DNA of 64,000 nucleotides from Ceratothoa steindachneri (GCA_963969495.1 OZ018328.1:132094468-132158467), one strand, 5' to 3'. Positions 13,502 through 25,849 are shown, counted from the stretch's first letter. Program-made: numbers and translations. Notes: a model not told the origin generated them from the sequence alone.

Positions 13502-14060
13502 CAGTGCCAAAAGTCATGGGATAGCCCATCGTACAGTGACGTTATGAAAATTCCCAGACTTATATCAGTTGTGATCTGATATGTCATGGGTCAGTAATCA
13601 CCGATTTCCCGCTCATAGGAAGGAAACGTGAATTAATAATCATAGTTTTATACAGGACAGGATAGTGGGTGCCAGACGGATGGAACAGTCCATTTCTTAA
13701 ACTGGTGTGGACATTCAACATCCCTCGATCTAAGGTGTCCCTTGTGTACAGAGAATCTCTAAAAGAGAATATCACCACCCACCGTGGACAGCGCAGTGGC
13801 CGACCGCGAGTGCTTAATGATCGTGACCAGCGGCGTCTGGCTAGAATTAGCCATAGTTATCGCAACCACATTTGATCATAAGAGGGAGCTTACCCGGATT
13901 CAAATTACCCTTCTTGCCTCATCATTGCCAAAAAGCTTCAATCATACTTAATCATCACAATGCTTCAAGAATGTTACTACTTCAAGCATCTTACAAAGAG
14001 GCTTATGTTGGCATTTACGGGTACCTGCGATCAAAGTACACACCCTCTCTTAGAGGTTTA
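13502..14060 (+). pseudogene. Tc1-like element, 5' end with transposase N-terminus
   Basis: Starts with CAGTGCCAAAAGTCATGGGA, which resembles a Tc1-type terminal repeat, and about 165 bp later encodes DRIVGARRMEQ and then NIPRSKVSLVYRESLKENIT and RGQRSGRPRVLNDRDQRRL (13705-13850). This is the paired-like DNA-binding N-terminus (two helix-turn-helix motifs joined by a GRPR AT-hook-like linker). After about 13870 similarity fades; LQRGLCWH near 13993 may be the end of the second helix-turn-helix. The DDE catalytic domain and right terminus are missing, so this is a 3'-truncated copy. Confidence 0.75.
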
Positions 14061-14069
14061 TAATTCACT

Positions 14070-16435
14070 CTTCAGCTCATTATTTATCTATATTTAAATC
14101 TTTCTTTAAACTTTTCCGCTATTCCTTTTATTCCCATTTATCTACCATTATTCTTCATCCTTTTGTTGTTGCTTTAATTTTTTTCTCCTTTGAGTGATAA
14201 TGGCTTCATTTGTACTGTTTCCATGTTGTTCCTAACAATTCCAAGCTTTTCTTTTCACGTCTTCTCACTTTCAAGCTTTCTACTCTATGGTTGGTATTCA
14301 AAAGAACATTTGCTACTTCCTAAATGCAATCTTGGCAATAAGAGCCGTACAACACCCGTAGATACAATTTAAACACGAGCCATTGAAGCAATGAGCATTA
14401 AAGGCTTCGGGGAAGCATCTCAGTTCTTATCACAAGAAGACCATTATAATAGATTTAGATGCAAGATACCATAGAAAACGACGGTATGTAACCAAAGAGG
14501 GATGCAGGGAGGTCAGGAGAAAGAGAAAAACGAAATGAGAATCTGATGGGATGGCGATTCATTCATTCAATTTGCTTTCCTCTCTGATTTTATTTTGAAG
14601 TGTCACAATGCATCCCTTTATTCCGAGGAACATATTGGTGGGCCCTAAGTAGACCCATTGGTCTATGTCATCTCGTCATCTCGTCATCCCTCACATCTTA
14701 TAATAATATAAGTATGTAATTACCACATATAAAGCGTTTGATCTTCATCGCAAAGTCTTTGTAAACCCGATTGAGAAGGGGATCTTGTAGAAATGATCGG
14801 CTTCCGAAGTCGATAGCAAACGCATGAGCTTCAATTATTCCGCGCCTTCCATTTCTTAGCCAATATACGACCTGATTCGCGGGGTTTGGAGAGCGTCTGT
14901 TTCTTCTGTTAATTCGGGGCTGATCTGAAAGCCGAAATGAAACAGTTATTGGAAAGATCGAGTATAATGGCGTTCATTCGCTTCTAAAACTAGTTCTATT
15001 TCCACGGAAAATGGGTGAAGTGAGAGATATATGGCACTGGACATCATATGTTTTACATTAGTTTGAAAGTCACCTCTTAGTTCGGTTGGCTCACTGTAAT
15101 ATATCATCACCAGTAAACTTTATTATTCGTATTTTTTTACAGAATTATATTCCTAAACCTTCAGGCATAGATGTTCTCCTTAGCTTAGGCTTGATTATAA
15201 AATAGAAAGAAACTATTAACCAAAGGTTCCTTTAAAAAAAATTCACTCGTTTGCTATGTTTCATCTGCCATTTGTCGAAATTTATCTTCATGTCTCCTGC
15301 GATGTGGTCTCTTCTGGTCCTCTTTAGGGAAAAAAATGTGTCCATTTTATTATTTTTTCGCTCATTTTTAATTATTTCTTTTGCCATCGTTGTGCACTGA
15401 TCTCCATTTCAAGCCTTTCAATTTTTGGTATTTATACATAATTATCTTCTTTTTGAGTTTTTAATTGTTAGTACCAATTGGGAAAGTTCTGTTTCTCTAA
15501 GTTTTTCTTATCTCGATCTTCATGTTCCACTGCCTCTCTAGTTAAATACAATTACGCATTAAAGGCTTGTTGCTTCTTATCATCATCATCATCACTAACT
15601 CTATAATTTAAGAACAGGATTTTGGGGAGTATTTGAATAATAATTTCAACTTAGTTTGGTTATGACTTAAGTATATTTTAAATTTTTATCAAGGTAATTT
15701 CTAAGAATTTCTTTAGAGTTTGAAAAAACAAAATAGTTTAGTTCAGAACAAATAAATATGATTATCCGATGCTTTATAATGTTTCAAAAGGAAATAAATT
15801 ACAATTGGTGAAGTTCAGAAAATTGATTAAAATTTAAGTAAGGCTGCTTTTTTATTTTATCTATAACTATATTTTAGCAACGTGATTTTTTGAAAGGATA
15901 AAAATAGTTTAGAGTCATTTTAAAAACTATTATAATTGGAGAAGTTCACAAAATTTATAAGAATTTAACCATGGCTGTTTTTTTTAGATTTTAGATTTTA
16001 ATCTTAGTAGCGAAGCGCAAGCTCCCCCTGTAGGGGAAGGTGGTGAAGCCATTGCTTGGTTGTCTAATATAAATTTTCTAATGCCCTTCCAGCATGACTG
16101 TTTTCTGTTAATTTCCCTTTCCTTGCTAACATTAGGCGTTATACCCCGAGTTATTTTTAATTATTATCTTTTATTAAAAGTTCATTTAGGTCCACTTGAA
16201 GGAATGACCTTCGTTAGTTTGGGCTTTAAAACCTTATTTTCAGCAATCGAAAAAAATAATACGATATCGTTACCAAAACTATGGAGAGTTACATCTTTCC
16301 TTACCCCTAACTCCCTATTGTTCCCTGACTAGGTTCGCAATAGCTCATAGAGCACAGATGCACTGGGATTTACAAATTATATTCCCGTGTTAATTCGTAT
16401 TCTCCTAGTCAATCGAACTTAAATAACTATAATAC
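14070..16435. other. AT-rich DNA, no recognisable gene
   Basis: Nothing beyond short low-complexity tracts (for example ATCATCATC at about 15577). Two similar A/T-rich stretches at 15700-15850 and 15880-15990 share AAATAGTTTAG, AATTGG.GAAGTTCA and AAGGCTGCTTTTTT/ATGGCTGTTTTTTT, suggesting an old ~180-bp local duplication. Confidence 0.45.
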
Positions 16436-16437
16436 GT

Positions 16438-16567
<130 letters not shown>

Positions 16568-16569
16568 AT

Positions 16570-17120
16570 ATCAAAGTAGGTTTTTAGCCTATGTACTTCA
16601 CCCGATTCGCCGGTGATGGTTTTACATTCTTTGATAAATTTTGAGAATCGCGAGCATTCTTTAAGTTTGTGAACAATTCAGCCCCAAATCTTCGTATTTT
16701 CGATACAAATCACAAAATAGCAATAGTCAACCCCTTTTGTCTTTATCAATTAATTAAGACTTTATTGAACAAGCCATACACGACATCAACTACATCATTA
16801 AAACAAACTTTATTAAAATCATTTCTACCTATCAACTATTTTACCATATTAACATAAAGTTTGTTTCTTACGCCCATGTGTGGAGATATCTCCGATTCAT
16901 TGTATTTATTTTTATTATTAATAAATCTCTATTATTATCCAGGTATTTATTAGGTCAGTTTGTGTTATTTCCTAAACTTACCTTTCAAATGTCCTTATTT
17001 TCTACTTCTTTTAATTCAACGTCCTTGTTTTTCTATTATCTGATATGTATAAGAGGCAAAACACACTAGTTGCATATCGTTATTATCTTTGGAACCTTCG
17101 AAGATATACTAATCATGTAT
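16570..17120. other. AT-rich DNA, no recognisable gene
   Basis: Two 60-codon open frames of low complexity only; no family match. Confidence 0.5.
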
Positions 17121-17129
17121 GATTTCTTT

Positions 17130-17450
17130 TAGTTGCGAGCGACTTTACATCTAACTATATCGGTCAGTCGGTCCCTGATTTTTGTTTTTGTAATAACATC
17201 ATAACTATTCGGCCGATTCTAACGAAATTCAAAATGGTTATGTTGTTTTACATTCTCTTTCGAATTATATAATTACCAAAGTCCTCCCAAGGTTAGCTCG
17301 GGAATTATTCTGTTTTAGCAATGACATCATAACTATTCGGCCGATTCTAACGAAATTTAAAACCACTATGTTGTTTTACATTCTCTTCCAAATGATATAA
17401 TTGTCAAAGTTCTATCAAGGTTATCCCGGGAATTATTTTGTTTTGGCAAT
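17130..17450 (+). repeat. Dispersed element with ~128-bp tandem units, copy 1
   Basis: A head block (GCGAGCGACTTTACATCTAAC, then TCGGTCAGTCGGTC) is followed by two tandem units that begin CATCATAACTATTCGGCCGA at 17197 and 17325, a period of 128 bp. Each contains TTCTAACGAAATT, TGTTGTTTTACATTCTCTT, TATAATT.CCAAAGTCCTCCCAAGG and GGGAATTATT. The third unit breaks off at GGCAATAATATGCTA, where the pentamer satellite begins. The same head and units recur at 20338 and 27035. No protein is encoded. The architecture (conserved head, tandem core, conserved tail) resembles non-autonomous Helitron/Helentron derivatives, but I did not see a diagnostic 3' hairpin plus CTAG, so the class is open. Confidence 0.8.
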
Positions 17451-17927
17451 AATATGCTATACTCTGCTAGGCAAGCCTAGAATAGGCTATGCTATGCTAC
17501 GCTATACTATGCTAAGCTATATTAAGATATAATGTACAAAAGTAAGATATACTATGCTAATTTAGACTATAATATGCTATGCTAGGATAGCATATAGTAT
17601 GTTAGGCTAGACAATAATAAGCTATGCTTGACTACGGTATAATAGTATAGTATAGACTATACATGTCTAGGATAGTCAATGGTAGGCTAGGTTATGCTAG
17701 TCTAAGTTATACTAGGCTAGGCAGGGCATGAAAGGCTATACTCAGCTAGGCTACGCTATGGTATGCTATGTTAGGTTATGATCTACTAAGCTATGCTACA
17801 CTAGGCTAGTCTTCGCTATACCAGGCTAGGATAAGCGAGGCTTTGCTAGGGTAGGCTAGGCTATGTTATGCATGTTATGCAACCCTAGGCTAAGATTTAA
17901 TAGTCTAGTCTAGGCTAGGCAATACTA

Positions 17928-18860
17928 CGAGGGTGGTCAATAAGTTTTGCGAATCGGTAGGGCAAAACAGAGGAAGGGAGATGGCTGTTTGTGGACGTGT
18001 TAGACAAGTTATGACAAGTCAGGATCTGCAGCCGCACGCTCCTGCCTCGTCTATTTAAGAAGCAGTAGCTGATCGCAGATCGTCAGTCACAAATTTTTCA
18101 ATAATAGAGGAGGTTGAGCACCGCGCACTGATCAAACCTTTGACCAAGTAAGGCAAGAATGCAAAAGAGATCCAAGAACGCATGGTTGCAGTGTAGACCG
18201 ACACCGCCCCTTCCTATGCAACCATTGCTCGCTGGAATAGGGAGTTCCGCCATGGTCGTGAGTCCTTTGAAGATGACCCCCGTCCAGGACGCCCGTAAAG
18301 ACGTGACCAACGAGGACAATGTGGCTGGTGTGGAGAGGATCATCCTCGAAAATCGACGGGTGAAGGTCAAATAAATCGAGCGAGAACTTGGAATATCGCA
18401 TGGAAGTGTTATCAACATGATCCACGACAATTTGGCCATGACCAAGGTCTCTGCCTGTTGGGTCCCTAGAAACCTCACGCCCCATGATCGACTCCAACGT
18501 CGTCAAAGTCCACAAGGCCAGAGTGGCACAAACTGCCCTGCGCGCGAGTGCGTATTCGAGGAGCTCAACCATCCCCCCTACAGACCAGATCTGGCCCCTA
18601 GCGACTACTTTTTATTCCACCAGCTCAAGGCTGCACTGCGAGGATGCCGGTTTGGGGACGATGAAGATGTCCAGCTCGCCGTCCAGGAGTGGATTGAACA
18701 ACAGTCGGGAGATTTCTGGTTGTCGGGAATTCGAAGCCTCAGGGACAAGTGGCGCAAGTGCATTGAAGTTGAGGATAGTTATATTGAAAAATAATAAAAC
18801 ACTTTTCCTGATATCTCGTTTCCTTATATCCGAATTGCAAAACCTATTGATCGCCCCTCG
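17928..18860 (+). mobile_element. Mariner element with internal deletion, inserted in the satellite
   Basis: Terminal inverted repeats: left CGAGGGTGGTCAATAAGTTT, right (inward) CGAGGGGCGATCAATAGGTT, matching over roughly 30 bp, each flanked by TA (17926-17927 and 18861-18862). Satellite words continue directly on both sides, so the boundaries are exact. At 933 bp it is shorter than the usual ~1.3 kb mariner because the transposase centre is missing. Confidence 0.9.
18105..18794 (+). pseudogene. Mariner transposase, central catalytic region deleted
   Basis: N-terminal helix-turn-helix region: EQ/EVEHRALIKPLTK, NAKEIQERM, APSYATIARWNREFRHGR, DDPRPGRP (first ~70 residues, two stops). After a frameshift near 18296 one frame runs to 18794 with a single TAA: NVAGVERIILENRRVKVK, ELGISHGSVINMIHDNL, WVPRNLTPHDRLQR. 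It then jumps to HPPYRPDLAPSDYFLFHQLK and ends DKWRKCIEVEDSYIEK. Mariners normally have about 100 more residues between these parts, carrying the first two catalytic Asp; both are gone here, and only the third (in PDLAPSD) remains. Cannot encode an active enzyme, but its ends could be mobilised in trans. Confidence 0.85.
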
Positions 18861-20337
18861 TATGATATACTATATTATACTAACTAGGGTAGGGTAGAGT
18901 CGGGTAAGGTAGGCTATTATATACTATACTAGGCTATGCTAGTCTAGGCTAGAATATGCTAACTAGGATAGGATAGAATATACTAGGCTAGCTCCAGTGA
19001 ACTAGGCTAACATAGGCTATACTAGGGTAAGCTAAGCTAGGCTAGGCTAATTTTTAATATATAATTGTAGGCTGCGCTGAGTTAGGCTAGGTTATACTCT
19101 GCTAGGCAGGCTAGGCTATACTTTGATAAGCTAGGCTAGGCTAAGCTAGGATACACTGCGATGGGCTTAGGTATACTATACTAAACTAATTTATTCTAAT
19201 TTATACATACTATGCTAGGCTATATATGCAAGTCTATACTAGGCTACTCTAAGGTATACTATGCTATTCTCGGCAATTTTATGTTATGATATACTAGGCT
19301 AGGCTATACAAGGGTATGCTATGCTATGCTATGCAAGGCTATGCTGGACTATAATACGCTAGACTAGGCTAGATTAATGTGTACCATGCTAAGCTAGCAT
19401 AGGCTAGGGTAGGCTAGGCTAGACTATGGTTGGGTGTGCTATGTCAAGATATACCATGCTGGAATAGGGTAGGATATACCATACTAAGTTAGGCTATGCT
19501 ATACTATGATAATCTATAATATGGTAAGTTTTATTATCCTATATATGCTAGGCTGTACTAGGCTATGTTAAGCTAGGCTTTACTATGGTTTCTAGGCTAA
19601 GATAGGCCTTACTATACATTCTTTGCTAGGCTAGGCTGGATTAGTCTAGGCTAAGTCATACTATGCCACACCCTTATTATATAAAGCTATACTATGCTAG
19701 CTACGCTAGAGTATGGTTTGGTCAGTTCTACTATTATAGGGAATCATAGGCTAGGCTAGACTAGGCTATACTATAGTAGGCTATGCTATGACATAATCTA
19801 CTCTGTTATACTATGCTATGGTATGCTAGGCTAGGCAGGATTTACTATGTTAGGCAATATAGGCTAGTCTATACTATCCTACGGTAAGCTAGGTTTGACC
19901 AGGCTACTATTCGAGACTATACTAGGCTATTCTATAAAATGTTATACTATTCTAGGACAATAGTAGGCTATACTAGGATATGCTATGCTAGACTATACTA
20001 TGCTAGGAGATACTATACTACATATAATATACTATATTATACTTTACTATACTCTGTTTTGCTATGCTATGCTATACTATACTATGTTATGCTATAATAT
20101 ACTATGCCATGTTATACTATGCTATAATATAATAAGCACCACTATGCAATAATATGCTATGTTATACTATGCTATACTATTCTAGACTATGCAGTTAGGT
20201 GTGACCGTTTTTTCGCCTTTCCAATTCCATAAATGAGGTGTGACAAAAAGTTAAGGCCCACTATTTTAATTAAAAAATATATATATTTTAAAATAATTTA
20301 GTTCTGCTTTTAATAAGCTTTTAGAAAGTTGTGACTC

Positions 20338-20815
20338 TTTAGTGGCGGGCACTCTACATCTCACTATGTCGGTCGATCGGTCTATCGGTCACTCCACGTT
20401 TTGCCTTTTTTATAGCATTGTAACAATTCAGCCAATTCTAACGAAATTTGAAACCTTTATGTTGTTTTACATTCTCTTTCGAATGATATAATTCCCAAGG
20501 TCTCCCTAAGGTTAGCCCGTGAATTTGTTTTGGGGGCAAAAACATCCTAACTATTCGGCTGGTTCTAACGAAATTTGAAACGTTTATATTGTTTTAAATT
20601 TCCTTTCAAATAATATAATTTCCAAAGTCAAGTAAAGTTAGCCAGGGAATTAGTTTTTTGGCAATAACATTATAACTATTCGGCTGATTCTAACGAAATT
20701 TGAAACCCTTAAGGTGCTTATATTCTCTTTTGAAAGATATAATTGCCAAGGTCCTCCCAAGATTACTCCGGGAATTATTAAAAGTTTTCAAAGTCGTAAG
20801 GACATAAATCAGAAT
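20338..20815 (+). repeat. Dispersed element with ~128-bp tandem units, copy 2
   Basis: Head block GGCGGGCACTCTACATCTCA and TCGGTCGATCGGTC, then three units (CATTGTAACAATTCAGCC near 20424, CATCCTAACTATTCGGCTGG near 20541, CATTATAACTATTCGGCTGA near 20668), then a tail: GGGAATTATTAAAAGTTTTC, AAAGTCGTAAGGACATAAAT, AAGTGAGGGCACGC, and GTCTGCAGACCTTGTT. The tail matches copy 3. This copy is complete head to tail and carries three units, against two in copy 3. Confidence 0.8.
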
Positions 20816-20829
20816 AAGTGAGGGCACGC

Positions 20830-21799
20830 CACTTTTTTGTCTGCAGACCTTGTTTAAATACACAAGAGAAGAATTCTTTTATAGTAGTACCAAGTGAAAA
20901 AAAAAACATGTCGACACCAAAGTTAACGTTAATTTATAAGATCCAAGATCCTTTGATTCGTGTATTCAGTGGAGTTAATCGCAAATCAGTGGGACTAAGA
21001 TACATATATCGCTCGACCCAATCCTGGAGCATTGCGAGATAAGCTCCTGACCCTAGAATTTGAGATTCTCCTGCGCTTTCCTTATTCTCTCGAGATATAA
21101 CATTCCGCTCACTATTTCTTCTTGTTTTTTAATAATCACTTTCGCAAAATATGACATAAAGTATCCATATCCGAAGATGAACTTGGTGCTTTTTAATGGG
21201 CCTTCCTCCCACCCTCCGACGTCGGTGCCTGCTTCCTACTTCTTCTGACTTTTGATTCGTTTTTGCTTCTTTTTTTTTTGTTGTTTGGTTTTTGCTTTTG
21301 TTTGGTTTTCGTCATAATTTTAGAGTAGCCTAGTACTAGGCGAAATTTTTAATTACGTCGACTTGGTAGCAGTCGCCAGATGAGTGCTATTAATTTTTCC
21401 TTAATGGTGCTTTTTAAATCGTGGTCTAAGAAGTTTTATGCAAAAGGTATATTTAAATTTCGTATGGTTGGGCAAATATATCGAAACCAAAGGATAATAT
21501 TTGGTTGGTTAGCTGTGTATTTCTGAATTATTTTTCATTTCATCCCCATTACTTTAAAAAAAACCGCCATATAATTTGTGGTTACCTGATAGTATGGACT
21601 TTCTGATTATGTACAGTCTTCTTGTCCTAAGTGTATTCCTTCCTCCCCCAAATTTAGTCCTCAATCCTAACTCGAATAATTTTACGCAAAATTATTGATA
21701 GCGGACATTTACGGTCAGTTATTGTTATTTTTATAGATTTACCGTTCAATTGTCGTTATTTACTGCTCTCATCCCCTGTTTCAGCCTCCACCCCAGCCG

Positions 21800-21831
<32 letters not shown>

Positions 21832-22010
21832 TTGCAGTGAATTAATGCGATCGCGCTAGTTCTATTTTTGAGTCGGACAGTGAGACTCCCTCGTGTGATT
21901 CTCTTACCATTGACCAATTCACCTAGAGATGGGGTAAGTGGGCTAAGCCCAAGCTGAGTAGAAACACAGTTTCTGATCAAGTTTCGAGTCGGGTCACCTT
22001 CAAGGCGGCT
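20830..22010. other. No recognisable gene; one (CA)n tract
   Basis: Contains a short GCGC(CA)n microsatellite at about 21800-21830. The remaining sequence shows no protein or RNA family resemblance. Confidence 0.5.
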
Positions 22011-22020
22011 TCAATTAGCT

Positions 22021-22063
22021 GTAGTAGTAGTAGTAGTAGTTATAGTAGTAATAGTAGAGGTAG
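22021..22063. repeat. (GTA)n trinucleotide repeat, imperfect
   Basis: GTAGTAGTAGTAGTAGTAGT followed by TATAGTAGTAATAGTAG. Confidence 0.95.
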
Positions 22064-22399
22064 TACTTGACCATCCTGACTTAGCCATGGCGGATCCAAA
22101 TCGGATAATGAAATAAACATAAATGTCAGTATGACAATCACGGGTGAGCCCGAAGGCATCAGGGGCCGGTCCTCTTTTGGGGAGAGGTGCCAGGAAGTAT
22201 TATGTTTTGACAGCGAACAGCGTTCAGGTGGAAGCCTACGTCACCTCGGTGGAGAGGGACCTGTTCCGCGTCAGAGGTATGTGGATATAGATATCCGTCG
22301 GCAGGATTCCTCAGAACAAAGATTGTGTGTTGTGCTGCGAAGACTGGAGATGAACGAAAGCAGTGTTGTAATTGGTTATGTGTGTGATAAGAAGTTTAG

Positions 22400-22600
22400 C
22401 CCCCTCCCCCCGTGGGGGGATAAGCACATCGTGTCCACCAATTAGTAGCCAGATCTTTGTGTGCGTTCACATTTGTGCTCGCTCAATCCGGGATCGAACC
22501 CAGCACCACGACTTTAGAAGATTACCGCAATACCTCTCAATACGCTGTAGAAACCTACAGTTTGGATCACCAATTAAACTGTAGCTCTCCACTAAATAAA
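22400..22600 (-). mobile_element. Probable tRNA-derived SINE
   Basis: On the minus strand a near-consensus RNA polymerase III B box, GGTTCGATCCCGG (22487-22499), is preceded by a tRNA-like arm (GGTATTGCGGTAATCTTCTA then AAGTCGTGGTGCTG), with the spacing expected between A and B boxes. It is followed by a non-tRNA body (GAGCGAGCACAAATGTG, GATCTGGCTACTAATTGG). The A box is weak and no complete cloverleaf forms, so this is more likely a SINE relic than a tRNA gene. Confidence 0.45.
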
Positions 22601-22639
22601 TGCCTCCCTCCTCCCCCCCCCCCAAACGAGTACAGATAG

Positions 22640-23540
22640 GTTATAAAACACACCAAATTTTATCAGACACATTCATCAAAGAGGTGGTGCGCAGAAGCGA
22701 CATTAAATCGAAGCTTAAAAACGATGATTTGTGTTGGTACGAAATTTTTATTTTAATTATAATTAATAAAACGAAAAACGACGCTATTTCAACCTTTACT
22801 CCCTTTGCGAATAGTTGAAGGCATGGCAAATTCATTTACACATGAACACATCACGCACACGCACGTATAAACTACACGCCTAAACTTGAAAATTCCCACA
22901 CATACATTAAAAGCCAAATACTCGCACCCATACATTACTTCAACAACAATAGCTAGTTGCAAATAAACCACACACTGACAAACATAGTAAGTACATGCAT
23001 AAATCGCATACTTAACAACCAGAACATTACACGCAAGATATATACGCGCTAAATATATACACAAAAGTCACAAACAGATTCCTAGCACTTACATACATTC
23101 GACACCCCCTTCCTATCACTTTGCATGTTTGTTTCGCCTTTAATACTTGGGTTAAAGTGCAAAAACATTCCAGGAGTTCCAGGGTCCCTTTTCATATTAT
23201 TTCGACCCCGAGTTGACGGGGTGAACGAAATCATGCGGAAATTTGGATATAATATTACTGTTTCTTCGGTAATTCCGAAAAATAAGGGGAAAAAAATAAG
23301 AGCGAGAGAATTTTGTGCGCAGTCATTACCGGAATGGAAGTAGGACGAGACCGATCTGGAAGGAATCCCGGGAATTGGTATCCACGAATACGAGTTCCAG
23401 ATTAGGAATTCATGAGAATGAACTATTTTGAATCATTTCAACTGACTTCACGCTCTTTCTATTACTGAGGAAGGACTTTTGTTTCGGTTCGAAAACTTAG
23501 AAAATAAACACTTCAAGATCAGTTCTGCGTCTCAACATCA
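22640..23540. other. AT-rich DNA, no recognisable gene
   Basis: A stretch at 22840-23100 is rich in CACA/TACA words. Around 23170-23400 GC content rises, with CCCGAGTTGACGGGG and GGAATCCCGGGAATTGG, but no family is recognisable. Confidence 0.45.
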
Positions 23541-23730
<190 letters not shown>

Positions 23731-23871
23731 GTTCGTTTTTGTTTCATTAGAGAAATGTTTGCTGACTGTAGGCCTCCTTATATATTGTAATTATGAAACT
23801 TCTTTTCTGCTGGTTCCGTGCAGTCGGGTGCATGGTGGTATGACGTAAGAATTTTGTAAACTGTTGATATA

Positions 23872-23958
<87 letters not shown>
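23872..23958. repeat. (GA)n microsatellite, about 85 bp
   Basis: Near-perfect GA repeat with one AA interruption near its start. It lies 145 bp from the compound TA/GA tract. Confidence 0.98.
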
Positions 23959-23960
<2 letters not shown>

Positions 23961-24259
23961 CAATGCTTTTCTAATAAATTATATCCTCACATGTCTCCAT
24001 ATATACCTTCAAAATGTTCATTCTTATGACTAGTATTTGTGGCCTTTTGTTCTACTTTAATGGACACATTGTAAATGTTACAAACACACAATTCGAAAGA
24101 ATGGTTTTTTAGGTGAATGGACAGTGAGTTGATCGAAAGGTGGTATTTCACAATTGTCAAAAAGCAGTTCCTTTTTAAGAAAATGGCAAATATCAAGTGA
24201 ATAACATTCAGGTTGTTCGAGATCTTATGATAATAATTAAAATATGTTTTGTATAACGC

Positions 24260-24878
24260 TCTTCAAGGCCAGAGGACTTTATAGAACGCCTGCCAATCGA
24301 CTAAGGAAAACCGTAAGAGAAGAGTTTAGTTTACAAGGTACGCTTGAAAACACCAAGGGAGGGAAATAGATTATAGAAGAAGCAGATCCTTCTACATTTT
24401 AAGGGTAAATATTGAGCTAGCACATTCGCCAATGCCGCACTGAAGACTACTAGGAAGTATAATCGATGATGCGATGAAAGAACCTTTTCCTGTACCTGAA
24501 GAACCTAAGATGAATGCTATGAGCTCTCGTAATTTCCTAAACGGCATATTCATTCCCTGGTTTGATCCTCTTCCGGAGGAGTTTCGCAACAATGCAATTT
24601 TCCCATAATGCAGTGATCCCAGACACGCTTCTGGCCTTACCAAAGTAAAGCTTAAGACAAAAGCTCCCCTGGGAAAAAAATTAGGGATTGGCCATCCCAG
24701 AGTCCAGATTTAAACTTGATTGAGAATTTGTGGTCGATGATAAAGCGTAAAGCTGATGAAAATGGCCCTCAATTCACCGCCAATGACGACCTTTGTAGGT
24801 GGATCCTAGCAGTTTGCTCTACAATTTTTCGAATTGATTGGAAAGTGTATTCTCTGGCTAAAAGACATAAAAGTTAAA
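24260..24878 (+). pseudogene. Tc1-like transposase relic with intact C-terminal block
   Basis: The last 66 codons form one clean frame: RDWPSQSPDLNLIENLWSMI (24690-24748), KRKADENGPQFTANDDL, and an end at KRHKS plus TAA (24876-24878). WPSQSPDLN.IENLW is the Tc1 signature, and its Glu is the third catalytic residue of the DD34E triad. Upstream, in broken frames, ASGLTKVKLKTKAPLGKK follows a decayed QQDNA..H block (~24590-24630), and KARGLYRTPANRL (24270) may be the N-terminal region. The first catalytic Asp block was not found. Terminal repeats not identified. Confidence 0.8.
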
Positions 24879-24899
24879 AGTTATTGAGAAAAATGTAGG

Positions 24900-25840
24900 T
24901 GACACTAGTTATTAAATATGTTTCAATCGTTTTGTGTTGTAATAATTTATTTATATTGTTTCATATTCATGCGCAAATATTTAAAAATGTGAATACTATA
25001 CATTTTTTTGTAATTATTGTTTGTCTTTCCTAAGAAAAGTTCTTACAAACACATTTGAACCGTTAACAACTAGCGTAATAATAGTTTTCTAACATTCTGA
25101 ACTGAAAAAGAATTATCTTCACTATTTTTCATTGATTAATAATTACCTACCGACGGCAACATGAGAAATAAACAAGAATTATTATATAGAAAACTCTTTT
25201 AAGCCACACTAAATATACGAGATGATCGATACGAGCACCGCGAGCTTAGTGAAGTTCCAGAGACACTCAGGGAATCACGTAGTGCATGAAGAACAGCGTC
25301 ATTGACGGTATCAAATGCTGTCGAGATCATAAATTACCAGAAAATAAAATTAACCAATATGAGCTTGAGTTGGTACCTTATTTAAATGCTCCCGAACGGA
25401 AAACAAAGATCATAACTCGCACACGAATGGCAGTAAATTTTCTTCACCAGTTTGGTTATTTTGATGTTCAGCTAAAGAGAGTTCCTATTTAATTAAGAAT
25501 TAATGGAGCAAGGCTTGATCAACAAGTCCTTGGCAATTTAACGCAATATTCTTCTAGCGACTCAAGCCCTTCTGATCTTAAAAGAAGTGTATTATTCATT
25601 TGGGTGGATAATTTATAGCATTAGTTGACTTTATTAGTGATATTAATTCAGAAAAGAAATCTATTTGCAAAAGACACGCAAAAATTATTATTTAATTCGA
25701 TTTGTAAATGAAGCTTGCATCTTAAATAAAATGGATTGACATAGCACACAATTTTTTTTTATTTTGTATTTATTAAAGACAAAAACAAAAACCAACGAAG
25801 AAAGATCGGTAGAAAGTTTTTGAACGTAGTAAGAAGTGAA
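24900..25840. other. AT-rich DNA with one unassigned open frame
   Basis: A 68-codon plus-strand frame at 25286-25492 (MKNSVIDGIKCCRDHKLPEN...) extends past its stop in the same style (GARLDQQVLGNLTQYSSSD). It is protein-like in composition and could be another element relic, but I do not recognise the family. Confidence 0.4.
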
Positions 25841-25849
25841 TACAGTACC

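Larger units (their letters stand above)
17455..20195. repeat. Degenerate pentamer satellite (GCTAT/GCTAG/ACTAT), about 1.8 kb without the insert
   Basis: The whole stretch, apart from the mariner at 17928-18860, is made of five-base words of the pattern (G/A)CTA(T/G/A), with runs such as GGCTAGGCTAGGCTAA and TATGCTATACTATGC. There is no larger constant period. Part of the array is CTAGG-rich, one base from the arthropod telomere word TTAGG; nearer the right end it is mostly ACTAT/GCTAT. It is bounded on both sides by copies of the 128-bp-unit element, so it may be an expansion inside such an element. Confidence 0.9.

Noticed and set aside
18098..18572. 126- and 146-codon minus-strand open frames
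   Set aside because: They are antisense shadows of the mariner transposase, whose recognisable motifs are on the plus strand.
17455..20195. Interstitial telomere array
   Set aside because: The words are CTAGG/GCTAT, not TTAGG, and are heavily mixed; resemblance to the telomere word is one base off and not sustained.
22480..22560. Functional tRNA gene on the minus strand
   Set aside because: The B box is good, but the acceptor stem and A box do not form a cloverleaf and the sequence continues as a SINE-like body.
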